A DNA stretch of 64,000 bases from Luteibacter rhizovicinus DSM 16549 (GTDB taxonomy: Bacteria; Pseudomonadota; Gammaproteobacteria; Xanthomonadales; Rhodanobacteraceae), in assembly GCF_001887595.1 (NCBI RefSeq), contig NZ_CP017480.1:124001-188000 (forward strand). The letters are read 5' to 3'. This document shows, one piece after another, positions 1 through 12,030 of this stretch. The notes beneath the pieces are model-generated. The model saw nothing but the letters and a program-made list of their open reading frames with translations, made no database searches and had not been told where the DNA came from. The position numbers were made by a program, and so were the translations under genes. Numbering within the stretch: position 1 is the stretch's first letter; each line of letters starts with the position of its first letter.

Positions 1-1
1 C

Positions 2-253
2 CGCCTCGACGATACGCTCGACATCGTCACGCCGAACGATCCGCAGCAGCGGGGCGCGCAGCTTTCCGTGCGCGTGCGTGCCGGTCGCGATGCGGGTCGT
101 GCCTTGTTCGGTTACCTCGAGCAGCAGGGCATTATTGGCGACTGGCGCGAGCCCGATGTGATTCGTCTTTCGCCGACGCCGCTTTACAACCGGTTCGCCG
201 ATTGCCTCGGCGCTGTGGAAGCGATCGAAGCGTGGCGCGGGACGCAGGCATGA
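2..253 (+). CDS. kynU: Kynureninase, C-terminal part (5' end outside window)
   Basis: The reading frame is open from the first bases of the window and ends at 253. The roughly 83 visible residues match the C-terminal small domain of kynureninase, a PLP enzyme that cleaves kynurenine or 3-hydroxykynurenine to anthranilate or 3-hydroxyanthranilate plus alanine. Supporting segments are a GAQLSVRV-like strand, GIIGDWREPDVIRLSPTPLYN, and a final helix ending in VEAIEAWR. The PLP lysine lies upstream and cannot be checked. The stop overlaps the ATG of the next gene (ATGA), so the two are probably co-transcribed. Its likely pathway partners in this window are the SDR-ALDH-RidA genes 47 kb away. Confidence 0.85.
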   Translation, partial: RLDDTLDIVTPNDPQQRGAQLSVRVRAGRDAGRALFGYLEQQGIIGDWREPDVIRLSPTPLYNRFADCLGAVEAIEAWRGTQA

Positions 254-987
254 GCGTGCAGGAGCTGTTCCCGGCGCCGTATAGCGAACGTGGCGAAGGG
301 TTCGTCGTGCAGGCGGTGACGCACTGGCTGCGCGTCGCACCGGGACGGGTCCTGTTCGGGTTGAAGGCGGGCGGCTTGCCTGTCGCCCTGCCCGATCGTC
401 CGGCTGGCCTGTCGCACGCCGGTGTCGAAGCGAAGGTGGACGGGCATGTCACGGTTTGCGATGACGTGAGCAGCGTGTGGCTTCGCGAGCATCCGGAGGT
501 GACGGATCGCTACATCGTGGCCTTACGCCAGGTGATGAAACACCCGCGTGCCCGCCTCGACGGCTTTGCGGTGCATGCCATTTTCACCGGTACCATCGAG
601 CTGTTCGTCGGCTCGCGCATGGATCGTGTCGAGCTTGCGCTGGACGATGAGGACGGCACTTACGAGCGAGCCATGGACCTTCTTCGCAACGCGCCTCGCG
701 ATGTGCGTACGGCGTTTGCGATGCCGCCTGAGCCGGGCATGGGTAGCTTCGAGGATCCTGAGTTTCTTGCCGGGGAGCAGGCGTGGATCGATGGGGAGCG
801 GGTGTTGATTGAATTCCTTCCCGACGAAGGCGGCCGCCTTGAGACAGTAGCAATGGACAGGGATATGCATCGCCGATGCAATAGAGCGAGCGTGGCATCC
901 CATGATCGATGTGTCCCAGCGTATCCGGAGCGGACTTTCGCAGCTGACCTGAGCGCACTCGCCTTTGCTTCGTCATTCAGTTTATAG
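250..987 (+). CDS. Unrecognised protein, 245 aa, with an odd C-terminus
   Basis: The ATG at 250 overlaps the kynU stop (ATGA), which is why I chose it over the upstream in-frame start at 202. I do not recognise the family. Residues 1 to about 200 look like a normal soluble GC-rich protein with acidic and hydrophobic alternation. From about residue 200 (near base 850) the composition changes to a Cys/Arg/Ser-rich stretch ending in AFASSFSL, which does not look selected for coding. The C-terminus may therefore be read-through into foreign DNA after a deletion or insertion at about 850-900. No signal peptide or membrane segment is visible. Function unknown. Confidence 0.55.
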   Translation: MSVQELFPAPYSERGEGFVVQAVTHWLRVAPGRVLFGLKAGGLPVALPDRPAGLSHAGVEAKVDGHVTVCDDVSSVWLREHPEVTDRYIVALRQVMKHPRARLDGFAVHAIFTGTIELFVGSRMDRVELALDDEDGTYERAMDLLRNAPRDVRTAFAMPPEPGMGSFEDPEFLAGEQAWIDGERVLIEFLPDEGGRLETVAMDRDMHRRCNRASVASHDRCVPAYPERTFAADLSALAFASSFSL

Positions 988-1244
988 AAACGTATCGGGC
1001 CTCTGCCACCGAAACTCGCATGGCTTCGCGGCATGAGCCGTAGAACAGTGCGCGAGTCCGCGAAGGCGGAGGGCGCGCATCCCACGGTAAACAGCGGAAC
1101 AGGACGTTCTCGAGGGATAAAGCCATCTCCTACTCACAAGCGAGGTGAACTCCAATTCCCCGGTGAAACATGATCGCGCAGCATACGGCCAGTGCGGCCG
1201 TGCCATGACGAAGCGCCGCGATCTAAACACCGCGAGACAGAATC

Positions 1245-2627
1245 ATGCGTTTGATACCCATGCCCGTGGCACTTGCAATAGCGGCCATGCCGTCTTGCAT
1301 TTACGCTAGCGACTTGCTGGACGCCTACAACCATGCTCGCTCTAACGATCCAACCGTCTCTCGCTTCAACTCGCTAAAACGCTCAGCGAGCGAAGGAATT
1401 GCCCTTGCTCGAGCGCCGCTCCTTCCGAGCATCTCCGCCAAGATAAGCCTGAGCGAGCAAGTCTCCCATGGCTCCGTCATGGCGCAGGGATGGCAAGCTT
1501 CAGATGGCAGATCCCGCGAGACGAGCAATCAAAGAACCACGGACGTCACCCGCAAGCGCAGCGCGTCGATCACGGCCAGTCAGAGCATCCTCTCCTTAGC
1601 CAAATCCGCCGACTTGAGGGCTGCAAGGTTGAGTTCATACGCTCAGAATGCAGCCTACGAGGCTGCACTTCAGCAACTGGCCGGACGCGTTGCCACAACC
1701 TACTTCAGAGTGTTGATGAACGATGATGCCCTGTCGTTTGCAAAAGAGAACGAGCGAGTCGTAGCACAGCAGCTTGAACGGGCCGAGCAACGCTCTTACG
1801 TCGGATTGTCGGCCGTCAGTGACATACAGAACGCGAGGGCTCGCCGCAGCACCGCGACAGCATCGGTGATCGACGCAGAAAAAGAGCTTTCCGATTCGCG
1901 TGAAGCCCTGACCCAGATCACCGGCCAGCCGACAGAAGCCCTCAAGAAGTTGCGAGCCCAGCTTCCCTTGGATCTCCCCTCACTTAGCGGCCTGGAAAGC
2001 TGGGTTTCACAGGCAGCGGAAGAAAGCCCAATCGTCCTCGCATTAAAATACAAGGTTGAATCGGCTGAACAACGCATTTCCTCGGCTCGCGCTCGTCACC
2101 TGCCGACCATCGATGCAGCTGTCGGATATAGGAAGACAGGCATCTGGCCGCGGAATGATAACGCAGTGGCCGCTGCTAACGGCCGCGGCGACAATGGTCG
2201 CGGCACGATCACCGTTGGCCTTGTGCTAAAAATCCCCATCTTCGGCAGGAATACGGCGCTATCCGGTGTGCGACAAGCAATCCACCAGCGCGACGCCGCG
2301 CAGGACGAGCTGGAAAGTACACGTCGCCAGGTCGCGCGCGAGATCCAAAACCGCTATCGATCCGTCATTGGTGGCATAAGCAAAATCGAATCGACTAAGT
2401 CTGCGGCTGAATCATCGGACGGCGCGCTCGATGCAACGCAGGCGGGTCTGGAGATCGGCACGCGCACCTTAGCGGACGTGTTAGCAGCGGAGCTGAACCT
2501 GTCCGTAGCACTCGGCAATTACTCTCGAGCTCGCCACCAATTCATCCTCGACAAGCTACTCTTAAAACAGGCGGCGGGCACGGTAGAACTAAATGACCTC
2601 AAAGCCATTAATTCGCTCCTCCAATAG
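1245..2627 (+). CDS. TolC-family outer-membrane efflux channel
   Basis: A 460-residue protein with an N-terminal signal peptide (hydrophobic core, then a cut near IYASDLLDAY) and the two long alpha-helical repeats of the outer-membrane efflux protein family. Visible family features are the DLLDAYNHARSNDPTV start, the RAPLLPSISA segment early in each half (second copy ARARHLPTIDAAVGY), and the IPIFGRN turn late in the second half. Such proteins form trimeric outer-membrane ducts for type I secretion or RND/ABC efflux. No adaptor or inner-membrane pump gene is adjacent, so its partner must be encoded elsewhere. G+C is visibly lower than in neighbours (34 of 60 in 1741-1800), suggesting acquisition by transfer. 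Confidence 0.85.
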   Translation: MRLIPMPVALAIAAMPSCIYASDLLDAYNHARSNDPTVSRFNSLKRSASEGIALARAPLLPSISAKISLSEQVSHGSVMAQGWQASDGRSRETSNQRTTDVTRKRSASITASQSILSLAKSADLRAARLSSYAQNAAYEAALQQLAGRVATTYFRVLMNDDALSFAKENERVVAQQLERAEQRSYVGLSAVSDIQNARARRSTATASVIDAEKELSDSREALTQITGQPTEALKKLRAQLPLDLPSLSGLESWVSQAAEESPIVLALKYKVESAEQRISSARARHLPTIDAAVGYRKTGIWPRNDNAVAAANGRGDNGRGTITVGLVLKIPIFGRNTALSGVRQAIHQRDAAQDELESTRRQVAREIQNRYRSVIGGISKIESTKSAAESSDGALDATQAGLEIGTRTLADVLAAELNLSVALGNYSRARHQFILDKLLLKQAAGTVELNDLKAINSLLQ

Positions 2628-2960
2628 GACATAGCCACGGGACCGGAACGAGCCGTCCAAACGACGCTCGACATTTTCGCAATCCAGACACATCGTACTT
2701 GAATCGAGAGAAAGGACTTGGCGACCACGCACGGAGCAGAAACGGCGCAAATGCATCGTATTTTCACAAACGACATCGATCCATGCGCTCATCTCACCGC
2801 AACGCGTAGGCACCCTCTGAGCACTCGTAGGTCCAACAATTAGCGCTCGTCGGCCAGATAGTAAGGCAAGACGAAGGCTCGGATCGTTCCGAGATTCGAT
2901 GGGAGTCGTGGTGCGCGATGATCGACGTGATCGAGAGGATTCAAACGTATCTGGGCCGGC
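2628..2960. other. Intergenic stretch of 333 bp with no supported gene
   Basis: Lies between the TolC-family stop and the convergent HEAT-repeat gene. A short minus-strand frame (2813-2589) runs through it into the TolC gene, but it has no ribosome binding site or family match that I can see. Base composition continues the lower GC of the TolC region up to about 2840, after which the usual high GC returns. I see no strong terminator hairpin, repeat or attachment site. Confidence 0.5.
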
Positions 2961-3527
2961 CTAGCGATCCCCTTCGCGCCGCAACTCGTCGAGGCTCTCC
3001 TGCGCAGCGGCACGCACATCCGAATCCGGGTCCGCTGCCAGCGCCACGAGTGCGGCCACGGAACGCTCAGACTCTTCCATAAATTCCAGTAGCCACGCCA
3101 CGACCCAGCGGACGTCCGGTGACGAATCCTTAGCTGCGTCGAGGATGACTTCCCAGGCCTCGTCTCCGCGGAGGTGCCCGAGGGCAGACACGGCTGCGAG
3201 CCGGACCTCGTCGTCCGTGTCGTGCGCCATGCGCGACAGCAAGGGAATGCTCCGCGCATGAAAGGGGTAGTCAGGCGTACCGAACTGACCGAGCGCATAC
3301 GCGGCCACTTCACGCACATAGGCTTCGGCATGTGATGCAAGCCCCGCAATGCGCTCGAAGTCGGTGCTACTGCCGCCTGATAGATGAAGCAGGAAGCCCG
3401 CTGAAGACCGCACGATCCGGTCGTCGTCTGTAAGGAGGTCGATCAATTGCGATGTACTGCAATCGCTCATGCCCTTTCGTACGAAATAGCGCGAAAGCAT
3501 CCCGGTTTCGTCGTCGGTATCCAGCAT
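2961..3527 (-). CDS. HEAT-repeat protein
   Basis: A 188-residue acidic soluble protein made almost wholly of short paired helices typical of HEAT/PBS-lyase repeats. Recurrent signatures are DRIVRSSAGFLLHL, AYVREVAAYALGQFG, DDEVRLAAVSALGHL, SPDVRWVVAWLLEF and DSDVRAAAQESLDEL, spaced about 35 residues apart. Such repeats form a curved protein-binding surface, and no catalytic motif is present. The ATG at 3527 has a good AAGGAG 7 nt upstream. Similar small HEAT proteins occur near immunity or toxin loci, but no toxin gene is seen here. It lies 36 bp before proA on the same transcript direction but is not obviously part of proline synthesis. Confidence 0.8.
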   Translation of the reverse strand: MLDTDDETGMLSRYFVRKGMSDCSTSQLIDLLTDDDRIVRSSAGFLLHLSGGSSTDFERIAGLASHAEAYVREVAAYALGQFGTPDYPFHARSIPLLSRMAHDTDDEVRLAAVSALGHLRGDEAWEVILDAAKDSSPDVRWVVAWLLEFMEESERSVAALVALAADPDSDVRAAAQESLDELRREGDR

Positions 3528-3563
3528 CTGATCGCTCCTTAGGCCCTCACGCGCGTCAGCGCC

Positions 3564-4841
3564 TCACTCCGAGGTGGGGTGCCTTACCTGCCCTTCACCA
3601 CGCACCACGAAGCGCTCGACCGTCAACGATTCCGCCCCCATCGGGCCATAGGCGTGCAAGCGCGTCGTCGAAATACCGATCTCGGTACCTAGCCCCAACT
3701 CACCGCCGTCGCTGAAACGCGACGAGGCGTTGACCATTACCACGGCCGAGCGGATCGCACGGATGAAATGTCCGGCGGCCGCGTCATCACGCGTGGCAAT
3801 GACTTCGGTATGGTCCGAGCCATAGCGACGGATGTGCGTGATGGCTTCGTCGATGTTGTCGACGACGCGTACCGCGATCACAAGGTCGAGGAATTCGGCG
3901 GCGTAGTCGTCTTCCGTGGCTGGCGTCACGTCGGCGACCTGCGCGCGAGTGGCATCGTCGCCACGTACGTCGACCGCGAGTTCACGTAGACGTGCGATGG
4001 CTCGCGGCAGGAATTTGGCGGCGATGTCCTCATGAACCAGCAAGGTCTCCAGCGCATTGCACACGCCCGGCCGACTGGTCTTCCCGTCCACCAGCAGCCG
4101 TAGCGCGAGATCGAAATCGGCCTCACGATCCACGTAAAGATGGCAGACACCCTTGTAGTGCTTGATGACCGGCACGCGCGCGTGCTCCGCGACGAAGCGG
4201 ATCAGGCCTTCGCCGCCGCGGGGGATCGCGAGATCCACGATGTCGGTGAGCTGGAGTAGCTCGATCATGGTTTCGCGGCGCGGATCGTCGATCAGGGTCA
4301 GCGCGGCCTCGGGAAGGCCGCTCGACTTCAGTGCGCGACGCAGCGCCGTGGCGATCGCGATGTTCGAATGCATCGCATCGGAACCACCACGCAGGATCAC
4401 CGCATTTCCCGCCATCAGGCACAACGCGGCGGCATCGGCCGTGACGTTCGGCCTCGCCTCGTAAATCATCGCGATCACACCGAGCGGAATGCGCACGCGT
4501 TCGACGACGATTCCATTGGGGCGCGTCTCGCGGCGTGTCGTGATGCCGACAGGATCCGGCAGTGTCGCGACCTCGCGGATCGCCGCGACGATGCCAGCGA
4601 TCCGCGTGGCATCGAGGCACAGGCGATCGAGCATGGCGTCGCTGGTGCCGTTGGCTCGAGCGGCATCCATATCCCTGGCGTTGGCCGCGAGTACGGTGGC
4701 TTCTTCAGCGGCAAGGGCGTTCGCCATGGCATGCAGGAGGCGTCGTTTCGCCTCGGTATCCAGGCCCGCAATCGCCGCCGAGGCGTCCCGGCAGGCCAGC
4801 GCCTTGTCACGCAGGGAGATGGGCATCGCGACCTCGTTCAT
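3564..4841 (-). CDS. proA: Glutamate-5-semialdehyde dehydrogenase (gamma-glutamyl phosphate reductase)
   Basis: A 425-residue member of the aldehyde dehydrogenase superfamily that reduces L-glutamyl-5-phosphate with NADPH to glutamate-5-semialdehyde, the second step of proline synthesis. The catalytic cysteine lies in the [12 protein letters not shown] segment. Other family blocks are [44 protein letters not shown] and the C-terminal [23 protein letters not shown] (quoted in part). Length is normal. Its start codon overlaps the proB stop by 4 bp, so proB and proA are translationally coupled. Confidence 0.97.
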   Translation of the reverse strand: MNEVAMPISLRDKALACRDASAAIAGLDTEAKRRLLHAMANALAAEEATVLAANARDMDAARANGTSDAMLDRLCLDATRIAGIVAAIREVATLPDPVGITTRRETRPNGIVVERVRIPLGVIAMIYEARPNVTADAAALCLMAGNAVILRGGSDAMHSNIAIATALRRALKSSGLPEAALTLIDDPRRETMIELLQLTDIVDLAIPRGGEGLIRFVAEHARVPVIKHYKGVCHLYVDREADFDLALRLLVDGKTSRPGVCNALETLLVHEDIAAKFLPRAIARLRELAVDVRGDDATRAQVADVTPATEDDYAAEFLDLVIAVRVVDNIDEAITHIRRYGSDHTEVIATRDDAAAGHFIRAIRSAVVMVNASSRFSDGGELGLGTEIGISTTRLHAYGPMGAESLTVERFVVRGEGQVRHPTSE

Positions 4842-5959
4842 GACGTCAGGGCCACGAGATCGTCGCGGTGCACGACGTTCTCGCCGTAACTGTAGCCCAG
4901 CGCGATCTCGATATCCCGCGTGTGCCGGCGGGCGATACGGCGAACATCGGCGGCCGAGTACTGGGCGATGCCGCGTGCGAAGGGGGCTTTCTCATCAGCG
5001 ATATCGACCACGTCGCCGCGGGCAAAGTCACCTTCCGCCGCAACCACCCCGCCCGGAAGTAGCGAGGCACCGCGGGTACGCAGGGCGTCGACGGCCCCGG
5101 CATCGACCGTGATCTTGCCGGCCGGTGGTGCGTGGCGTAGCCAGTACTTGCGGGCAGCCATCCGGGTGCGCGGTGCACGCAGGCGGGTGCCGGTCAGGGT
5201 GCCCTCCGCCAGCCCCTCGATACAGGCGACATCGCGGCCGTCGAACAGGATCGTCTCGATGCCCGCCGCCGCGGCCTTGCCCGCCGCTTCGAGCTTCGTG
5301 CGCATGCCGCCGGTGCCCGCCGCGCTGCCAGCGCCCCCGGCGCTGGCCAGGTGCGCATCGGTGACTTCAGCGACATCGTCGATGGGCTGCGCGAAGGGAT
5401 CGGTGCGAGGGTTCGCGGAGTACAACCCGGCGACGTCGGAGGCGATGAAGAGAACGTCCGCATCGACGAGTGCCGCCACGATCGCGGCGAGGTTGTCGTT
5501 ATCGCCGAGCTTGAGCTCATCGACCGCAACGGTGTCGTTTTCGTTGATGACCGGGATCGCACCGAGCGAGAGCAGCTCGCGCAGCGTGGTGCGCGCGTTG
5601 AGGTAACGACGGCGGTTGCGCAGGTCGTCGTGAGTAAGCAGTACCTGGGCGACCGGCGCGTCGAAGAACGTCTGCCAGAGGGCGATGAGGCGCGTCTGGC
5701 CGAGGGCGGCGAGTGCCTGGCGTCCCGTCAGGCCCGCACCGCGTTCCGGCGTGGCGAGACCCCGTCCGGCTGCCACGGCACCGGACGACACGATGACGAT
5801 CTCGCGGCCGGCGCTGCGACTGCGGGCGACGAAGGTCGCGAGGGCTTCGGCGTGGCGGCCCGTAAGGCTGCCTTCGGCGGTGGTCAGCAGGCTACTGCCG
5901 ACCTTGAGGACGGCGCGGTGCCAGCGGGGGAGCGGTTGGGGAGCGAAAGCGGTTGGCAT
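4838..5959 (-). CDS. proB: Glutamate 5-kinase
   Basis: A 373-residue protein that phosphorylates glutamate to start proline synthesis. The N-terminal amino-acid-kinase domain has [21 protein letters not shown] and [18 protein letters not shown], followed by [14 protein letters not shown]-terminal PUA domain runs from about residue 280. I chose the ATG at 5959 (MPTAFAPQ): it has AGGAAGG just upstream, while the frame extending back to 6064 would run into palindromic repeats and has no kinase homology. Overlaps proA by 4 bp. Feedback inhibition by proline is known for the family. Confidence 0.95.
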   Translation of the reverse strand: MPTAFAPQPLPRWHRAVLKVGSSLLTTAEGSLTGRHAEALATFVARSRSAGREIVIVSSGAVAAGRGLATPERGAGLTGRQALAALGQTRLIALWQTFFDAPVAQVLLTHDDLRNRRRYLNARTTLRELLSLGAIPVINENDTVAVDELKLGDNDNLAAIVAALVDADVLFIASDVAGLYSANPRTDPFAQPIDDVAEVTDAHLASAGGAGSAAGTGGMRTKLEAAGKAAAAGIETILFDGRDVACIEGLAEGTLTGTRLRAPRTRMAARKYWLRHAPPAGKITVDAGAVDALRTRGASLLPGGVVAAEGDFARGDVVDIADEKAPFARGIAQYSAADVRRIARRHTRDIEIALGYSYGENVVHRDDLVALTS

Positions 5960-5988
5960 GATCCTTCCTGTCGTTGTGGCGCATCCAT

Positions 5989-6098
5989 TCGCCGCTGAAG
6001 CGGCTCCCACAAGAGCATCGCCGATGAATCGGCTCCTACCGAGCAGGGTGCCGTGATGTGGCATTTCCCTGCTCGGTAGGAGCCGCTTCAGCGGCGAT
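5989..6098. repeat. REP-like cluster 1 (three monomers)
   Basis: Three palindromic monomers lie between argH and proB: 5989-6010 (minus sense, GAAG/CTTC core), 6017-6040 (minus, GAATC core) and 6075-6098 (plus, CTTCAG core). The monomer core is GGGAGCCGCTTCAGCGGC or GGAGCCGATTCATCGGC. Monomers 2 and 3 form one long inverted repeat, extended by CGAGCAGGG/CCCTGCTCG around a short loop (about 6041-6074). The last monomer reaches the argH stop codon. It could act as an mRNA-stabilising or terminating hairpin. Confidence 0.9.
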
Positions 6099-7393
6099 CA
6101 GCCCGCAAGGGCTGACAATCTTGCACGCAACGTGTCCAGCATAAGGTCGTTCCCCGCACCCGGCGAGGTACGCGCCGCCAGGCTCGATTCCGGCGTGCGT
6201 CCGTCGCCCGACGACGACGCCGTCTCGGCCGCGGCCCGGTAGGCGTCGCGGAATGGGACACCTGCCACGGCCGCCTCGATCGCCACGTCCGTCGCGTACA
6301 TCGCCGGCTCGATCGCGGCGCGCATCTTTTCCGCCTTCCAGCTGAAACGGGCGAGAAGATCCGGCAGCAACTCCAGAGCACCCAGGCCCATCGAAAAGCC
6401 ATGGAACAGCGAGCCCTTGGAGAACTGCAGGTCGCGCTGGTAGCCAGACGGCAAGGACAGCAACTGCTCGATCTCCGTACGTGCCGCGGCCACGCTGGCG
6501 TAGCTGGCCCGCAGCAGTTCGACGACGTCCGGATTGCGCTTGTTCGGCATGATGGACGAGCCCGTCGTGTATTCGCCGGGCAGGCTGACGAAATCGAACT
6601 CGGCCGTGGTGAACAGCGAGAGATCCCACGCCAGTCGGCGCGTATCGAGCAGCGCGGTGCCGACGGCATCGAGGGCGGCCATCTCGAACTTGCCGCGAGA
6701 CAGCTGGGCGTAAATCGGCGAGACCTGCATGCGACCGAAGCCGAGCGCCGCCGTTGTGTGCGCACGGTCCAGTGCCACATTGACGCCGTAGCCGGCCGCC
6801 GTACCCAACGGGTTGGCGTCGATCAGCGCCAGCGCCTGGCGCGCACGCAGTGTGTTGTCGATGAAGGCCTCCGCGAACGCGGCAAACCACATGCCTGTCG
6901 ACGAAACCACCGCGCGCTGGATATGCGTGTAACCGGGCATCGGCACGGAATCGCCGGCGGCGCGCTGCAGGCACACCTCGGCGATCGCGCGGCATAGCGT
7001 CTCCAGCGTCGACAGCTTTTCCTTCAGCCACAGGCGCGTGGCGACGAGGATCTGGTCGTTGCGGCTGCGCCCCGTATGCACGCGCCGACCCGCATCGCCA
7101 AGACGCTCGGTGAGACGCGCTTCGATGGCGGAGTGCCCATCCTCGAAACGATCGTCGAGGACGAACACACCGGCCGAAAAGTCGCCCGCCAGCACGTCGA
7201 GTTCGCGAAGCAGCGCGTCGCGTTCTTCGCCGGAGACCACGCCGATATTGGCCAGGCCTTCGACGTGCGCCTTGCTCGCGGTGATGTCGTGCAGGAAGAA
7301 CTCGCGGTCGAGGACCACGTCGTTACCGGCCAGGAAGCGCATGATGCGTGCGTCGACCTGCGTATCGGATTTCTGCCAGAGCGGCTGGGTCAT
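6098..7393 (-). CDS. argH: Argininosuccinate lyase
   Basis: A 431-residue fumarase/aspartase-superfamily enzyme that splits argininosuccinate into arginine and fumarate. The family signature [12 protein letters not shown] (the mobile catalytic serine loop) is present, with TGRSRNDQ and [10 protein letters not shown] upstream. I chose ATG 7393 (MTQPLWQK), preceded by AAGGACC; the frame upstream to 7552 is unrelated sequence overlapping argC. It is the last gene of the arg cluster, 16 bp after argC, and its stop abuts a palindromic repeat. Confidence 0.96.
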   Translation of the reverse strand: MTQPLWQKSDTQVDARIMRFLAGNDVVLDREFFLHDITASKAHVEGLANIGVVSGEERDALLRELDVLAGDFSAGVFVLDDRFEDGHSAIEARLTERLGDAGRRVHTGRSRNDQILVATRLWLKEKLSTLETLCRAIAEVCLQRAAGDSVPMPGYTHIQRAVVSSTGMWFAAFAEAFIDNTLRARQALALIDANPLGTAAGYGVNVALDRAHTTAALGFGRMQVSPIYAQLSRGKFEMAALDAVGTALLDTRRLAWDLSLFTTAEFDFVSLPGEYTTGSSIMPNKRNPDVVELLRASYASVAAARTEIEQLLSLPSGYQRDLQFSKGSLFHGFSMGLGALELLPDLLARFSWKAEKMRAAIEPAMYATDVAIEAAVAGVPFRDAYRAAAETASSSGDGRTPESSLAARTSPGAGNDLMLDTLRARLSALAG

Positions 7394-7409
7394 CGTAAGG
7401 TCCTTTCGC

Positions 7410-8357
7410 TCAGAGCGGAATGGCGGTGAGCTCGTCGAAGCCGAGCGCACGGTTGACGTTCTGCATCGCCTGGGTGGCGGCGCCCTTGAGCAGGTTATCC
7501 AGTGTCGCGACAACGACCACACGACGGCCATCGGCCGACATCGTGAAGCCACCGATGTCCAGGTGGTGCCGATTCGCTACCTGGCTGACCCACGGCGCTT
7601 CATCGACCACATGGATGAGTTTGTCCTTGTCGAAACGTGCCTCGAAGCGCAACACGATCTCCTCGCGCTTGGCCGGCTTGGCGAGATACAGGTTGGTCGT
7701 CACGGTCAGCCCGCGAAAATGCGGGGCGACGTGCGGCATGAATTCCACCGGCAACCCGAGGTGGCGGCTCGCTTCCTTCTCGTGCATATGCCCGGTAAGC
7801 GCATACGGCATGAGGTTGTCGCGCAGCTTTTCCGGATCGTTGCGGTCCGACGGCGTGGTACCGGCGCCGGAGTAACCGGAAACACCGAACGAGACGGGCG
7901 GTGCCGCCAACAGATCCTTGATCGGTGCGATCGACACCTGGATGGCCGTGGCGTAGCAACCCGGATTGCTGATGCGCTTTTCGCCGCGCCAACGATCGCG
8001 GTACAGCTCCGGCAGACCGTAGTACCAGCGCTCGTCGAAGCGATAGTCGGCGGACAGGTCGATGATGACGGTGGAACCGCCGGCCTTGTCGATGGCCTCG
8101 ACGTACGGTGCCGCCTTGCCGTTCGGCAACGCGAGGATGACGACGTCCGCCGCCTGCGCCGCGACGCCTTCCGGGTCGAGATTGCTGTATGCCAGCTCAC
8201 CCGTGTAAGCATCGCTGTGATCGGCCAGGCGCTGGCCGTTCAGTTCACGCGAGGAAACGAAGGCGAGCGCGAGGTGCGGATGGTTCGCGATGAGCTTGAT
8301 CAGTTCGGCGCCCGTATGGCCGCGCGCGCCGACGATCCCGATGGTCTTGGTTGCCAT
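7410..8357 (-). CDS. argC: N-acetyl-gamma-glutamyl-phosphate reductase
   Basis: A 315-residue NADPH-dependent enzyme that converts N-acetylglutamyl phosphate to the semialdehyde. The N-terminal Rossmann motif is [13 protein letters not shown], and the catalytic cysteine lies in [10 protein letters not shown] histidine-bearing block near the C-terminal half (HVAPHFRGL) matches the family. Located 6 bp after argB/A and 16 bp before argH on the same strand, so it is part of the arginine operon. Length is typical. Confidence 0.96.
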   Translation of the reverse strand: MATKTIGIVGARGHTGAELIKLIANHPHLALAFVSSRELNGQRLADHSDAYTGELAYSNLDPEGVAAQAADVVILALPNGKAAPYVEAIDKAGGSTVIIDLSADYRFDERWYYGLPELYRDRWRGEKRISNPGCYATAIQVSIAPIKDLLAAPPVSFGVSGYSGAGTTPSDRNDPEKLRDNLMPYALTGHMHEKEASRHLGLPVEFMPHVAPHFRGLTVTTNLYLAKPAKREEIVLRFEARFDKDKLIHVVDEAPWVSQVANRHHLDIGGFTMSADGRRVVVVATLDNLLKGAATQAMQNVNRALGFDELTAIPL

Positions 8358-8363
8358 GACCGG

Positions 8364-9669
<1,306 letters not shown>

Positions 9670-9680
<11 letters not shown>

Positions 9681-10767
9681 TGTCCACGATCCGATGGATG
9701 GTCTGTGCGTAGTGTGCGAGCTGGTCCAGGAGGACCCACTCGTCGGCGCTGTGGGCCTGGGCGATGTCGCCGGGGCCGTAGACGAAGGTGGTGTAGCCGG
9801 CTTTCGAGAACAACGCGGCCTCGGTCCAGAAGTCGACCGCGTTGCCGACCGGGATGCCGAGCTCGTCGGCGACATCGCGGGCGGCGAGACGACGGCTTTC
9901 CGCAGTCGCGGTGTCGCCCGCCGGCAGCGAATCGCCACGGAAGGTTTCGCCGTATTCCACCGGCGCCGGTTCGACCAGGGTGCGGAAGGTTTCCAGCAGC
10001 TGGTCGGCATCCATCGAAGGCAGCGGGCGGAAGCCGAAGCGGATGTCCGCCGTCGGCGCGATCACGTTGGCCTTGATGCCGCCTTCGACCTTGCCGATGT
10101 TGAAGCGCAAGCCGGTGAGGCCACCGAAGCGTTCGTGCGACAGCTTCTGCACGTGATCCAGTGCTGCCGCGCCCCAGCGAATACCTTGGTGCAAGGCGCT
10201 GTCCGACGGCTTCTGCTCGCCGGAGGCGTGCCCTGCCCGGCCCTGGAACCGCATCTGCACCGAGTGGATGCCACGATGCGCCAGCACGGCCTCACCCTTG
10301 GTCGGCTCGGCCACGATGATCGCCTCGTAGTCGCGCGGCGTCGCCAGGAAGCCATCGATGCAACGCGCGTCGTTGGCTTCCTCGTCCGTGGAAAGCAGCA
10401 AGGCCATGTCGCCCTGCGTGGCATTGGCCACGGCAAGGAGTGCCGCCGCCGCGCCCTTGATGTCGCAGGCGCCCAGGCCGATCGCCCGGTCTTCCGTGAC
10501 CCGCAATACATGCGGGTTCGCCGTCCAGTGCGGCGAGTCCGGCACCGTGTCCATGTGGACATTGAACAGGTACTTCGGCTTGCCACGCACGGCATACAGA
10601 TTCACGGCGCCCGCGCCGAAATCGGTCACCTGCACGTCGAACCCCGGAAGGTTCGCGCGCAGGTAATCGAAGATGCCGTCGGTGCCGATCTCGCGTGGCG
10701 GATTGCGCGTGTCGTATCCGACCAGCGCCCGCAGATGGGTCAGGGTGTCCTCGAGAAGCTTGTCCAT
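9670..10767 (-). CDS. Acetylornithine/N-acetylcitrulline deacetylase (M20 family)
   Basis: A 365-residue zinc aminoacylase. The metal and catalytic residues are visible in [12 protein letters not shown] (His, Asp), [15 protein letters not shown] (bridging Asp), STDEEAND (catalytic Glu-Glu pair) and AEPTKGE. Because the neighbouring carbamoyltransferase acts on N-acetylornithine, the substrate is probably N-acetyl-L-citrulline, as shown for the Xanthomonas enzyme; sequence alone cannot separate this from acetylornithine deacetylase. It follows argG by 8 bp, and its stop overlaps the argB/A start. Symbols argE or argE' would both be defensible. Confidence 0.92.
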
Positions 10768-10775
10768 GTCCAGGA

Positions 10776-11981
10776 TCAGTTCCCGTTGGCTCGGTCGACT
10801 TCCGCCCAGATCGTCGAGCTCATGCCGTAGAGCTTGATGAAGCCCTCGGCTTCGGCGACGCCCCAGTCGGCAGCCTGCGCATAGGTGGCCTTGGCCGAGT
10901 GCAGCAGGTTCTTCGATTCCACCTTCACGGCGTACACCGAACCACCGCGGGTCTCGATGATGACCTTGCCGTCGACCTTGCGCTGCGTCGAGACGAGGTA
11001 GGCCTCGAGATCGGCCTTGATCGGATCGTTGAAGAAGCCTTCATAGGCCACTTCGGTCCACTTGCGGCCGATTTCCGGCTTGAAGCGGTTCTGCTGCTTC
11101 GACAACACGGTCTCTTCCAGCGCACGGTGGGCGGTCAGCAGCGCGGTCAGCGCCGGCGCCTCGAACACGATGCGGCCCTTCAGGCCGATATTGGTGTCGC
11201 CGGTGTACAGGCTGCGACCCACGCCGTACTTCGCCAGCTCACGGTTGAGGAAGCCGAGGATCTCCGGGCCCGAGGCCGGCTTGCCGTTGAGCGTCACGGC
11301 CGTGCCCTTTTCGAAGCCGAGCTCCACGCGTAGCGCTTCGGACGGCCATTCGGAACGCGGCGCGCACCAGCCGATCGCGCCCTCGCCCGGAATTTCCCAG
11401 GCGTCGATCTCGCCGCCGGAGATCGTCACGCCGAGCACGTTCTCGTTGATGGTGTAGTGCTTGGTCTTGGCGCGGACTTCGAAGCCCTTGTCTTCCAGGT
11501 ACTTCTGCTCGTACGCGCGCACCTGGGTGTGCTCGCGCTGGATCTCGCGCACCGGCGCGATGATCGTGTAATCGCCGAGTGCGCGCACGGTCAGGTCGAA
11601 GCGCACCTGGTCGTTGCCCATGCCCGTGCAACCGTGTGCGAAGAACTTGGTGCCGAGCTCGTCGCAACGCTCCAGCGAAGCCTTCACGATGAGGTAGCGG
11701 TCGGACACCAGCAGCGGGTACTGACCCTGGTAGAACTCACCCGCCCAGATCAGCGGCGTGACGAAGCTGTCCCAGATCGCCTGCGAGGCATCGACCGTGC
11801 GATGTGAGGCGGCGCCGAGTTCGTGCGCACGCTGTTCGATGTACTCGCGCTCTTCCGCCGACACGCCGCCGGTATCGACGAACACGGTATGCACGGCATA
11901 GCCGCGCTCCATCAGGTAAGGCACGCAGAAGCTGGTGTCGAGGCCGCCGGAAAAGGCGAGGACGATATCTTGGCTGGACAT
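10776..11981 (-). CDS. argG: Argininosuccinate synthase
   Basis: A 401-residue ATP-dependent ligase joining citrulline and aspartate. The N-terminal PP-loop [12 protein letters not shown] identifies it, with the family blocks [14 protein letters not shown] and [10 protein letters not shown] further on. I chose ATG 11981 ([13 protein letters not shown]), because the frame extending back to 12056 overlaps the argF' 3' end and has no homology. Lies 49 bp after argF' and 8 bp before the deacetylase gene, all on the minus strand. Confidence 0.96.
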   Translation of the reverse strand: MSSQDIVLAFSGGLDTSFCVPYLMERGYAVHTVFVDTGGVSAEEREYIEQRAHELGAASHRTVDASQAIWDSFVTPLIWAGEFYQGQYPLLVSDRYLIVKASLERCDELGTKFFAHGCTGMGNDQVRFDLTVRALGDYTIIAPVREIQREHTQVRAYEQKYLEDKGFEVRAKTKHYTINENVLGVTISGGEIDAWEIPGEGAIGWCAPRSEWPSEALRVELGFEKGTAVTLNGKPASGPEILGFLNRELAKYGVGRSLYTGDTNIGLKGRIVFEAPALTALLTAHRALEETVLSKQQNRFKPEIGRKWTEVAYEGFFNDPIKADLEAYLVSTQRKVDGKVIIETRGGSVYAVKVESKNLLHSAKATYAQAADWGVAEAEGFIKLYGMSSTIWAEVDRANGN

Positions 11982-12030
11982 GAAGGCTCCGAAAGAACGT
12001 TGGACGGATAGACGAAAAAGAAAGGTCGAA

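Noticed and set aside
982..1230. Minus-strand frame of 82 codons between the unknown gene and TolC
   Set aside because: No ribosome site or recognisable motif; composition looks non-coding.
2589..2813. Minus-strand frame of 74 codons after the TolC gene
   Set aside because: Overlaps the TolC 3' end, no ribosome site, no family. The Cys pair alone is not enough.
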